Shown: piece after piece, positions 34,180 to 45,075 of the stretch | Numbering within the stretch: the first letter of the stretch is position 1 | Layout: each line of letters opens with the position of its first letter | Assembly: GCF_000224145.3 (NCBI RefSeq) | Contig: NC_020170.2 | Span: 3,240,646-3,304,645 of the forward strand | Direction: 5' to 3' | DNA from: Ciona intestinalis | Taxonomy: Eukaryota > Chordata > Ascidiacea > Phlebobranchia > Cionidae | Length of the DNA stretch: 64,000 nucleotides | The notes under the pieces: model-generated | Database searches by the model: none | Told to the model about the DNA's origin: nothing | The model's input: the letters and a program-made list of their open reading frames with translations, nothing else | Made by a program: the position numbers and the translations under genes

Positions 34180-36060
34180 ATGGATCAAAGCAAAAGACCA
34201 CGAATAACAATCTTGGACAAACCGACAAGTCGTGGAAAGCAAGAAGTTTCACTCAGTGCATTTGCTCTTCTATTCAGTGAGATGATACAATATTCACAGA
34301 ATAGAGTTCGGTCAGTAGCTGAACTTCAGGTAATGACTAAAGTAAGAAATAAAACTTTTCTTTTGTTGAACATGAATTGTTGCACTAAAACGGTAATCTT
34401 TAGTGGTCCGTGGTAACAGGTGGAAATTTGGGTCCCAGACTGTTGATTAGCCTTTACTCATAACCAGTATAAATTTTGTAAGTTTTTTTTGGCGAAAAAT
34501 TTGAGCGAAAAAAGTTTGTGGAAAAAATAGAGAAAAATTAGATTTAAAGTCTACCAAAACATGCTTATTTTTGTTAAACTTCAGTTAATAAACTAAAATG
34601 TTTATCTTAAGCTTTGTATCTACCCGGCGTTAGTAGCCAAAATTTAAAATCACTAATATAAAAATGATTTGTATAGAGTCGCTTACTCATTATTCAGGTT
34701 TTTTTATTTTTGTTGATTCACAGACCAAGTTATCAGATTTTGGATTCAGTGTTGGTTCACGCCTTGTAGATTTACTTATTGTACGAGAAAAAGGCAATAA
34801 ACGTGAAATTAAAGTTTTAAATATTCTCCTGTTTATTAAGGTAAACAATCTCTGGTATATATATTTCAATATTTTATACAAAAAAAACAGACAAAGTATT
34901 ATCTTTATTACTCACTTTAGGTTATCCCAAAAAAGTTTCTCTTAAAAAAAAGATCTAAAAAAGGCTAAATAAGAGTTTGATACAAGAGGAAATTCTATGA
35001 TAATGTTTTGTTAGTGATAAGAAAATGGGTTTCATATTTTATTATGACTTCAGGCAGCAAGTTTCAATCCCAGGTTTTCCATGCAAATATATCTAAACAG
35101 TGTTTCAAATTTATTTACTATAGGACTCAATTTACACTCTATGTACAAATGTACAATAAATGACAAATTATATCAAAATACATTTTTATATTCTAATATT
35201 TCATAAAAACACGACAGGTTCAACTTTGGAAAGCTTTGTTTGGTAAAGAAGCTGACAAATTAGAACAAGCCAGTGATGATGACAAAATTTATTACATTAT
35301 TGAAAAAGAGCCCGTAATCAGCACTTATATTTCTGTCCCGAAAGACAAAGTTAGTCTAGATTTATTTTAAACAAGCAGTAATGCATGCAATTTCCATAAA
35401 TAGATGTTATAATGGCAATAACAGTTATCGTATATAATATTGTTACTGGTAAACCAAACATAACATTTCAATAGATAAATGTACATAAATAATTGTACTT
35501 ATATATGCTATGTGGGGTGGCCTCTAATCAAAAAAAAATATATCACTGGCAAAAAATTAGATTGATCTACAACATAAGTTATAAAATTGGAAGCATTTAA
35601 ATGTGAGGCTTATCTAGGTTTTGGGTTCATAAATTGAGGCTTATCTAGGTTTTGGGTCCATAAGTCATGACTGAAATAATGGAAGGTTTCTTTTTAAAGG
35701 GTTCTTTAAACTGTGCGGCGTTTGCAGCTGGTATTGTGGAAGCAGTTCTTAATTTTTCGAATTTTCCATGCAAGGTAAATTACTGTTATCTTTTTATAAC
35801 TGTAATGTAGTGGTAGATGGTATCATTTAGGTAAGTCTAAATGTGTTTTATATAAAATTCAAATTTGTTTTACGCTTTAAAAAAAGGTTACATTGTGTAG
35901 TTTTTTTAACTTCTCTAGTTAGTTAACTATAATATATGAATATCATAGACATATTTAGTATTTAAGTTTCATCCAGGTCACTGCACACTGGCATAAAGGT
36001 ACCACACTTATGATCAAGTTTGATGAATCTGTTATAGCAAGAGACAAACTTGTGACATAA
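34180..36060 (+). CDS. TRAPPC5: TRAPPC5 (Trs31/BET3-family trafficking subunit)
   Basis: Five phase-0 exons, 34180-34329, 34724-34840, 35218-35349, 35700-35774 and 35977-36060, encode 185 residues (human 188). Near-identity to TRAPPC5 is plain: TEVSLSAFALLFSE-type start (here QEVSLSAFALLFSEMIQ), RVRSVAELQ, LVDLLIVREKGNKRE, LWKALFGKEADKLEQASDD, YYIIEKEPVISTYISVPK, LNCAAFAAGIVEAVL and VTAHWHKGTTLMIKFDESV. TRAPPC5 is a core subunit of TRAPP complexes, guanine-nucleotide exchange machines for Rab1/Rab11-type GTPases in ER-Golgi traffic. It lies between TLCD4-1 and the KCNE-like gene on the same strand. AATAAA sites at about 36110 and 36361 are candidate 3' ends. Confidence 0.97.
35608..35668. repeat. 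31-bp direct duplication in TRAPPC5 intron 3
   Basis: GAGGCTTATCTAGGTTTTGG followed by GT(T/C)CATAA occurs twice in tandem. Confidence 0.8.
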
Positions 36061-38222
36061 ATCTGTTACCCCTATGTTGGTCTTATATACCAGCTTTACT
36101 TAATAAAGGTTAGTGCTTGCATAAACCACAATTATTGCTACAATGTGACAATGGTTTATGTTTCTTTAGGTTCTTTTGAATTAAAGCATTTTATCCATTT
36201 CTTAAAACAATGTGTTTGGACTTGAGAGAACGCCAAAGGGAAAAAAGGCAGTGCAATATATTCTATATAATTCTCTACGCTGGTTTTATTATAGGGTTCT
36301 GTGAAATGTAAATGAGCTTGTAACCAGCCAATTGAGCCAATGTTTCTCTTTGTTTCTGTTCAATAAATATTTTATATTTGTGACCGAGCATTAAGATTTA
36401 ATCTTTAGGTGTCTCTGGTGCTTCTAAACCTGTATGCCAACTGTAAGTAAGGCTTGTAGGTAAAAATATTACAAATTGTAGCGCCTATTTTCTATATTTC
36501 CTGGTTGCGATTTGAACAATTGACAACACACTTTTAGAGTCGTGAGGCTACGATTAAATAATTCTGTAAATAGTTTTTATTTACAACCAAATGGCACGAG
36601 AAAAATATAATAATAACAAAAACATTTCCTATCTTATCCCACCTTACTATATTCTAACTGTAATGGGGCATCTAGGTGTCAAAACTTACAAAAAAATTGT
36701 TGATATTCTAATTTTCCCTATTGCTTCTGTTATAGCTTAATCTCAGCCAATAATAGCATAAGGGGTATTACAAAAAATACTGTCTCTCTTTCGAATGTTG
36801 TAGCAAAAAGTAGGAACGAATGATGGAATATAGAGCGGGACGATTGAGGTTTAATCACGCTTAGTCTAAAACATACGTGCGAGAAATTAAGATTAAAAAT
36901 CAACGTTAGGCTGTTCTATTTTATTCGGCTTTATACCAAAGCATTACTCTAATTAGGGAAAAGACACCATTCGTGCGCTGTGAAAGCTAGCGTTAAAATT
37001 TACAATTCCGATAGTCGAAGTTTGACAAATTAATAATTAACGAACGTTTTTTGGAACGTGTTTTCAGTCTTTTTTATTTTATTAAACAACAAAATTACAT
37101 CCACATATCATCACGATTCCAAATGAGAGGTGCAAAGTGTTCAAAACACGATTAGCAAATATGGGATTTCGGTGCTAACAGTATCCAATCTTTATACCCA
37201 ACAGAATTATATATAATTCTTTAGTGCAAACCTTTGATAAATGTTGTTAGGGGTTCGTGTGTAGACAGATCGTTGACGTGGACGTCGCCACATTGATTGG
37301 GAGAGAATTTGCAGCTTAATTCTGTTAGGCTTAGTTCCAAGCTATTACTGACTGATTAGAATTGAAAATGGCTTTAATATTGTTGTAAAACTGCTTTTCG
37401 ATTGATGAAAACATAGCAGTCGTGTCTGTCAGAATCCATAAAGGCGTAAGAACAGTTTTAGGCGGGCCTAAATAGCTACACTCGATTTTTTCGTTAAGTT
37501 TGAAATATTACACGTTTCTTTATAAGCAGCTTAGAGAAAAAGTCTCTGAATCAATAGATATAGTGAAGAGTTTTTACAATGCTGTCAATAATGCCATTTA
37601 CTGTTTACTAGCGAATAAGTGAACTGCCGAAGCAGCTCATATGTTTTTGGTCCCGTGGGGCTTCCTTTATCTTAAGTGAGAGACTGTGTAACATGGTATA
37701 TTGGCGCAAGTATTTTGTTTAAATATTCTATCGATTTTTTTCATACGGATTTATTGTCGGTAAAAACGAAATTTCATCTTCGGTTGAACGCGCAGCAGGA
37801 TCGCTGTTACTTGGCTGTTTGTTGGTTAAAAGTGTTCTTTACAGATTCTCGCATATCAAGGTAGAGTTTGGCAGCGACTCATTCATTATTTACCACTAAG
37901 ACTGCACCACATGCATTGGTTAGACTTACTGTTATCAGTAACGCTACACCAGGCAGGCTTTAAAGGAACCACTGTACTAATTCACTAAGTAACAGGCTTT
38001 CAAGTCGAGTATTTCAAGAAAGCAGTAGCATATACTGATAAATGGTGATTTTTTGCCGTTTTGTGACAGAAGTCGTATACTCTTTAAATAATGATTTTTA
38101 TGGTCATACCCAAAGCGAAGCTGTAGATGTTTTGATATTGTAGGAAACCAGGTGGGCCTACATCTATATCTTTTTGTTTGTTTGTTTCAGATTAAAATAA
38201 AAAAAACGAATATTAAATTGTG
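36061..38222. other. Intergenic region between TRAPPC5 and KCNE-like gene
   Basis: Holds a degraded MITE (listed) and otherwise unannotated AT-rich DNA. TTTGTTTGTTTCAG at 38177-38190 is a strong acceptor 32 bp before the next start codon. Confidence 0.45.
36490..36653 (-). mobile_element. Cimi-like MITE, highly degraded
   Basis: GATTTGAACAATTGACAACA, TAGAGTCGTGAGG, TATTTACAACCAAATGGCAC and the right end CCTATCTTATCCCACCTTAC keep the family order; the left end is lost. Confidence 0.6.
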
Positions 38223-40510
38223 ATGAATGTTACAACATTAGGTGAAGCAATTGGACAAGTTCCTGCTCTTCAAAATGACAACTTAAACAATCAACAAGCA
38301 AAACAACACCATGAAGAAGCAAACGGCTATTTAACGCCCATACACTATATTATCATCGTTCTTATGTTCTATATGGGCGGACTGACAGTTTTAATTATCA
38401 AATATGTACAGGTATAGGCGCAAGCAATGGTTTAGCCTACAATGCTGTATTGTTTTTTTAACTATAAGTAGACTATACTGAGGTAAAGATGGATACGGTT
38501 AGCACATTTATCCCGTGTTTCCTATAACCGTGATTTTAAAAGCTTATAGGACTATATAGTAGGGTGGGGGAAGATGGGATACCTGTACTATAGGCTTTTA
38601 GTTATGGTTATTATTTCTGTAAACATTCTTTATTTGCTATCAAACGGAACGATAAAACAGAACAAAAATATAATCCATTTTAGCTCGGACTAAACAGAGA
38701 ATTTATACATTGTTTACGTTAAAGGAATTTCGGCGTTATAGTTAAGTTGCATTTAACTAGATGATTGAATTTTGAAATTCATAAAACTTAAATGACAGAG
38801 AAATATATTTTAACTAAGTTAGTATTATCTTAAATCTTTTAGAGCGAAAACGAAGAGGCAAGATACGAACAATACTACGTAGAATACGTAAAGAGGTCCA
38901 AATTCAATCGCCCACATTTAATGAAACAAATTCGCAGCCCCACCGAAGACCGACCAACCAACGTCGCGTAAGTACATGGTTAACATATATATAGCAGGGC
39001 GGGGGAGACGAAACACCTGACCCGTGTTTTTAACAATTAACAACAGTTTATGAGAGTCGTGGGGACATGGTTTTATAATTCTTTAAATTTTCTTTGTTTA
39101 CTACCAAACGGGATAATAAAGTTAAATGAAAAGGTGTCTCAACTTCCCCCACTCTGCTATATACAATATTTAAGTAAAAGTAACTGAAAATGATTATTGA
39201 TTTCGTAATCTTAGTGCGTGATATTCCTTATATACGATTAAGCTTTTAACTATGTCGCCTTTTTGTATTTTGAAAATTTATTTTCGACTTTCTGTCAGTT
39301 TCGTTCATAAAAAATTCATTGATTTTCGATTCCTACTTGTTTAGGTGAACCACAGCCTATGATATGGCTTTCTATCCACATAAAAGCATTTTATTGGCAA
39401 TTTTTTATGAACATCAATTTTTAATTGTATTTATCCTCTTTTCGTCGCGTTCACGAACTAATTAGTCCTTTTATGATATGTATGTACTTAATTATTACAG
39501 TATAGGGAAGGGGAAGTTATAGGGCACTTTTTCATTCTGTTTTCTCGTCGCAATTGGTGGTAAACAAAAAAAATCATTTAAAGTATGATCAAACTGTGTT
39601 CTCGCTACTCTTATAATCCGTTAGTTTAAAATACTATTAGTATAGTAGGGTGGGGGAAGATGGGACACCTTTTTGGTTTAGCTTTCTCTTTCCATTTGGT
39701 AGTTAACAAAGAACATTCAATAATTTATAAACCGTATCTTCACGACTTCCATACATCGTTGTTAATTGTTAAATCACGATCCGGCTATTTGAATATTATG
39801 AGTTAAAGGTGTCCCATCTTCCCCCACCCTACTATATATTAAGATGTTATGTGCTAAATGCGTTCCATCTTCCCCCACCCTATACTGCGTGACCTTTTGG
39901 ATTTATGCTTGCTTTGTGCATATATAGCTTCTATCTCATTAAAATATATGCATAGTACTACCGCTTATATTTTTGATTTTTTTTTAAATACAACAAACAC
40001 TGCAGAATATCAACCAGACTGACAGAAAACGCGTCATTTTTTCATCTTCCGAGTGACGACCGTGAAGAGGCAATTCCGTTGAATACAGAACGTCGCAACA
40101 GGGAATCATCGATGAAAAATGGCAGATCTACTGTATTTGTCCATTCAGATTTTTATAAATCCAACTGCAAAGCTGCGGCTGGAAACAAGGATTTGAAAGA
40201 ATGTAGCTTAAGTCGAAATTTGAAAAGTACATGTAAAGTTAATGCCATAGACCTAACAGAACTCAGTACTGATCAGTATAAGCACTGCAACTGTCGGGAT
40301 TGCATGCTTACTTGTGGATCCAACGTTACATCCTTTACAGTACCGGCGCCGCGACGTGATGCTAAGCGTCCCGACAGTATTCCCCTAAACACAATCAATC
40401 TGCCTGATGGAAATGGCGTGACATCCGAATATCAGAATTCGTGGGACGATTACCAGTTCACCCCCGAAGCTGTCAATGCGTTAGCTAATGCAAAGACGTC
40501 GCACGTTTAA
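38223..40510 (+). CDS. KCNE-like single-pass potassium channel beta-subunit candidate
   Basis: Exons 38223-38411, 38843-38967 and 40006-40510 (phases 0, 2) encode 272 residues. The N-terminus begins MNVTTL, with an N-glycosylation sequon at residues 2-4 as in KCNE1-3. One transmembrane span covers residues 42-61 (YIIIVLMFYMGGLTVLIIKY). The juxtamembrane segment YVQSENEEARYEQYYVEYV aligns without gaps to the KCNE signature (YTRSRKVDKRSDPYHVYI in KCNE3): Tyr-Tyr spacing across the membrane is 20, S at +3, Y at +13. There is no second span and no cleaved signal peptide. The C-terminal tail (about 210 residues) is longer than in vertebrate KCNEs, cysteine-bearing (HCNCRDCMLTC) and otherwise unknown. 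KCNE proteins modulate KCNQ1 and other Kv channels at the plasma membrane. The family is short and weakly conserved, so homology is likely but not certain. Confidence 0.62.
38554..38660 (-). mobile_element. Cimi-like MITE, left part only
   Basis: TATATAGTAGGGTGGGGGAA then a shortened interior ending near CTATCAAACGGAACGATAAA; no right terminus. Confidence 0.65.
38987..39162 (-). mobile_element. Cimi-like MITE
   Basis: Starts ATATAGCAGGGCGGGGGAGA and ends TCAACTTCCCCCACTCTGCT; somewhat shortened. Confidence 0.8.
39497..39886 (+). mobile_element. Older Cimi-like MITE split by a younger one
   Basis: The left part (39497-39636: AGTATAGGGAAGGGGAAGTT, TTGGTGGTAAACAAAAAAAA, CCGTTAGTTTAAAATAC) and the right part (39839-39886: GTTATGTGCTAAATGCGTTC, CATCTTCCCCCACCCTAT) together make one worn copy. 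It is interrupted by the complete copy at 39638-39837. Confidence 0.75.
39638..39837 (+). mobile_element. Cimi-like MITE, complete, nested
   Basis: Clean termini TATAGTAGGGTGGGGGAAGA and ATCTTCCCCCACCCTACTAT, inserted inside the older copy. Confidence 0.88.
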
Positions 40511-41394
40511 TGATTGGACCATAGTTAGAATACTAAGGTTAGGTTTTAAATGCAATATCCATAATTTTGTATATATATACATGTTTATCAGTAACTGCAA
40601 ACAATATGTAACGGGATTTCATGTTTCGAAAGTGAACACTGAAATTTTGTAATTATTTGACATTGATTTGTGTATTTGCCAATTTCGTTTCGAAATCCAG
40701 TCTTGTCTTTAGCTTTATATATATTTACTATACGTATGCTCCAACATATTGTGCAAATACAAATCTACATGTCTGTGTTCTGCGATAACAAACCAACGAT
40801 ATCAGTAAAGATATCAGACAATACAGTCGATGATTGGCTTGTATACGTGTATTGTTTCAAAATGCAGCGGTAACTTGATGCGCAATCCGTACGTCAGTAT
40901 GTTCTGTGAACCAAACACAAATCTATTGACCAGCCGCGTTTGTTTTCCTGAATTACCTGTTCAAATAAAACCACGTGATCTCCACGCTGTTTCTTGTACA
41001 GTTTATACATTGATCAATGGTGCGCGTCCGGCGGTGTCGGTATATGATTGGCTGTCGGCTTTTTCAGTCGTCCAATCATGGCAAGCCAGCTCTCGTAGTG
41101 ACGTAACCGAATAGCGAAACGTGGATTCGGTTGACGAATCTTACGTTGATATTCATATAGCCAAGTCAGATAAAGTCATGCAAACTTTAATTTCAAAGCA
41201 GTTTGCGCCGAGTTACCGACAAATTAATAATTCTGTAGGCGTTGCGTATATGTTTCATGTTTACTTTTAGTTTTATGTATCTTTTTCGATGCTATACGCG
41301 TATATGTTGTTGAAATTGTTGCTTTAGTATATACATAGTTATAATTTAGTATTTTTGTTATAGATACTCCACAGTCAGATAGTAATCAGACAAA
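40511..41394. other. Intergenic region with calreticulin promoter
   Basis: No gene supported. The right half carries CCAAT-type and CRE-like sites, described separately. Confidence 0.4.
40970..41140 (+). promoter_or_regulatory. Candidate calreticulin promoter elements
   Basis: CCACGTGATCTCCACG at 40971-40986, ATTGG at 41047, CCAAT at 41072 and a CRE-like TGACGTAA at 41099-41106 lie 250-420 bp upstream of the ATG. Calreticulin genes are known ER-stress targets with CCAAT/CCACG elements, but the exact CCAAT-N9-CCACG spacing is not present here. Confidence 0.35.
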
Positions 41395-44230
41395 ATGTTA
41401 AAGTTCGTTTTATTACTAAGTTTTGTTGCGGTTGCCTTGGCCGAACCATCCATTTATTTCAAAGATTACTTCGCAAAAAGTAAGTTCGTATGCAATGTTT
41501 ATATATATTGTATGAGCTTTTTGTAATTTCTCCTTTGTTGTAGCAAGTACATCAATGTTATACAGCTATATTGACATATGTTTTAACTTATTTAATTACA
41601 TTTTAGATGATTGGGAAAAAAGGTGGTTAACTTCAGAGTCAAAAGACGATTTTGGAAAGTTCAAATTAACGGCTGGAAAGTTTTATAATGATGAAGAACA
41701 AGATGCTGGACTTCAAACCACTCAAGATGCCAGGTGAAATAATTACTCATAACCTGCTGTAATCATAATAATTGCACAAAACATGCTGTAATAATCGCAT
41801 GCAACCTATAGAATAGGCTGTGTGTGTCAAATTATTGTAGGGCATCGTTAAAAACAAATATGGATTATAATACCAACACTTGCTGGGGTTTGGGTGCTTA
41901 AAAAATCTGTTAAAGAATATGCTAATTATCGGAATTTGTTGGCTGTGTTTTAATAGTAATGTGTTTCTCCAGGTTTTATGCCGTTTCATCATCATTCGAT
42001 TCCTTTTCAAATAAAGGGAAGACCCTTGTAGTGCAATTTTCAGTTAAACATGAACAAAACATTGACTGTGGAGGTGGTTATGTCAAACTATTCCCAGGAA
42101 CATTGAACCAAAAGAAAATGACAGGAGATTCCGAATATAACATTATGTTTGGTAAGCAAAAAACAATCTGGTCATTATGCTTGCAAAATAGTTGTTATAG
42201 CATTTACAATAGGTGTATAATAACATGGTTCTATTATGCTTGCAAAATACATTAAAATGTGTTACAGCATTTATAAGATGTGTATTTTAATTTCGTCTTG
42301 TTTGCATTACAGGCCCAGACATCTGTGGTCCAGGTACCAAAAAAGTTCATGTTATTTTCCAATACAAAGGAAAGAACTTGCTCATTAAGAAAGACATCCG
42401 TTGCAAGGTTAATACAGCATGATATAAGAAATTTATTGGGGTTTTAATGCATTTGGAAGACTCTTTTATGTAATGTTAAATAAACCTTAAATGATAAACA
42501 TATTTGTGTTTAAATTGCTTTTTTTTATCTTTTTAGGTAATATTATTAAACTAATAAATCTGATAGTAAACTTCTATTTTTCAACACAGATTAATTAGTT
42601 GTCCATTTACATTCAAAGTGATAAACAATAAATTGTAAGTCTAAATAGCTCATAGATTTAAATTCCCATTGTTTATATGCAGGATGATGAAGCAACCCAC
42701 GTATACACACTCATTGTGAAGCCCGACAATACATACGAGGTGCTGATTGACAACACTGTAGCTCAAACTGGCGGCCTAGAAGCCGATTGGGACTTCCTTC
42801 CTGCTAAAGAAATCAAGGATCCAGAAGCTTCCAAGCCAGAAGATTGGGATGATAGAGAAAAGATTCCTGACCCAACTGACACCAAACCAGAAGTGCGTAA
42901 ATTCATCATTTTTCTGGAATTTTGTGCAGATAGCGTAGCGTGGGGGATAACGGGATAATTCTAGCATAAACCATGTCCATAAAGTCCAATATGTATTGGG
43001 GCAAAATACTCATTTGTTTAAAATAATATAGAATGATCTTTTATTCATAAAATTGCCGTTTGTTATTAATATCATTTTTTATTACAATACTCAATAGTAT
43101 AGAATGTTTTTTCCATGAAATGGGAAGGGAAGGTTAATATTGTTTTATTCATTTTTTATTGGAATACTGAATCTAGAATAATGAATAGCATAGAATGTTT
43201 CTTCCATGAAATTTCTGTATTGATAATATTTGATCATTTTTTAATTACAATACTCAATAGTATAGAAGGATTGTTCCATGAAATTGGTGGTTTGTATTAA
43301 TATTATTTTTTATAGGATTGGGAGAAGCCAGAGCACATTGCTGACCCAGATGCCAAGAAACCAGAAGATTGGGATGATGAGATGGATGGTGAATGGGAGG
43401 CACCAATGGTTGATAATCCAGAGTACAAGGGTGAATGGGAACCCAAGCAGATTGACAACCCAGATTACAGTGGAAAATGGGTTCACCCAATGATCCCTAA
43501 CCCTGAATATGTGGCTGATGATGAACTTTATGCTTATGATGACTTCGGTGTTATTGGTCTGGACTTGTGGCAGGTATAAACTTGTTTCAAAGAGTTAACA
43601 TTTTGTATTCTTCGTTTTGGGGATTTAATTTAAAAAAAAAGTTAATATTTTAAATTTTATGGTTTCTGTTTTGCTGGTTTTAAATTTAAAAATCTGTATT
43701 GTAATAAACTTTTCAGGTGAAATCTGGAACCATTTTCGACAATTTCCTGATGACTGATGATGCTGACTTCGCGAAATCTGAATGCGAGAACATTCTCAGC
43801 ACAACTGTGAAGGGAGAGAAGAAAATGAAGGATGCTCATGATGAGGAGGAGAGGAAGAAGAGGGAGGAAGAAGAAAAGAAGACTGCCGAAGAAACTGATG
43901 AAGAGGATGCAGACGCTGATGCAGATGAGCTTGATGAAGATGTAAGTATCTGGAATCTTGGTCTTAATTTTTTTTCTTGTGGTTGGGAAATGACATTTGT
44001 TGTAACACTGGTGTTCCTGTGCCATACACCTGGTACCCTTTTTAGAGTTTCCACGTTATATTTTTTTGAGTATTGGGTTACAGCTAAAATGTTGAAATGT
44101 ACTTACCTTTTTTAAGTATTTCTTATTTTTACAGGAGGAAGATGCAACTGATATGGATGAAGATTCAACTGAGGCTGATGAAACAGAAGATGCCATTGAA
44201 CAAGAATCAGCTGGAAAAGATGAATTATAA
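41395..44230 (+). CDS. CALR: Calreticulin
   Basis: Eight exons, 41395-41479, 41607-41733, 41973-42151, 42313-42407, 42683-42892, 43316-43573, 43717-43941 and 44135-44230, encode 424 residues. Residues 1-16 form a signal peptide (MLKFVLLLSFVAVALA). The lectin N-domain has the family signatures KHEQNIDCGGGYVKLF and IMFGPDICG. The P-domain arm contains three I-x-DP-x-x-x-KPEDWDD-type repeats and three GEWEPKQIDNP-x-Y-type repeats. The C-domain is highly acidic (EEERKKREEEEKK, DADADADELDED) and binds calcium with high capacity. The protein ends in KDEL for ER retention. Calreticulin is the soluble lectin chaperone of N-glycoprotein folding with ERp57 and an ER calcium buffer. Intron 5 has a tandem repeat. 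Length and domain order match the family exactly. Confidence 0.98.
43020..43312. repeat. Tandem repeat in calreticulin intron 5
   Basis: Units of roughly 70-90 bp share TATAGAATG, TTCCATGAAAT and ATTACAATACTCAATAGTAT; starts are near 43027, 43098, 43189 and 43259. Confidence 0.75.
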
Positions 44231-45075
44231 AATGTTCCAAAATTTTCATCACTTTGTGCAAGCGATACTTCTGTTATGACAAAATCTTCAAAGACACAAA
44301 TATCCCACCCTGCAGCCTATTTGAAACTGGCCATTGACCATAACTTGCATGTCAACGCATTTCTACTTTTGAAAGAGTTAATTTCTATTTCTTGTTTCGA
44401 TCCTATGCTCTGATGCTAACTTATGCAGTACAATGTATCTTGGAGCACTTTTAGGCAACCCAAGAGCCTGGAAAATTCCACAACCACATTTGAAGCATAC
44501 CTACGTAAAATCGTGTTTTCAATGTAATTTATTGTGAATTTACACACCACAAACCGTTTATTTTGAAACTGGAAAGCTATAAAATATATTTAAAACTTTT
44601 ACACTCGTGCGTGAGTTCATACCAGGTAGTAAAAGAAATGCGGGAGTGATTTAAATTGTTGCGTGTGTGTGCGAATGACGAACGCCTGCTTAGGTTAAAG
44701 AAAAAACGTAGCGTTCACGCTTGTATCCGGCAACACAAAGTCATTTTGTTTATGATGCAAGCTGAACGTTCGTCTTGTACAGACATAGCGCACATACGCG
44801 GCGTAAGTAAAGGCTTGTGTTTATTTGTAAAGCTATAGCCATTTTAATATTAGTTAAAAGTATGTATATCGTCGTTCATTTGTAAATGTTTAGCTTTGTA
44901 ATACTAATACATTATACGCGGCATAATAGAAAGTTGTGTATGTAGGTTATGACGTAATTGGAAAAGTATAGCCGTTTTATAACTCGCATATCGTTATATA
45001 ATATCAACATAAACAACGTTTTCGATTACAGCAATATATCGATATTACAGCTAAGCAATACTGAATTTTGCTGTA
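44231..45075. other. Calreticulin 3'UTR and promoter region of TLCD4-2
   Basis: No ORF with homology, no MITE or SINE. CpG-bearing segments near 44640-44810 may mark the TLCD4-2 promoter. Confidence 0.4.
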
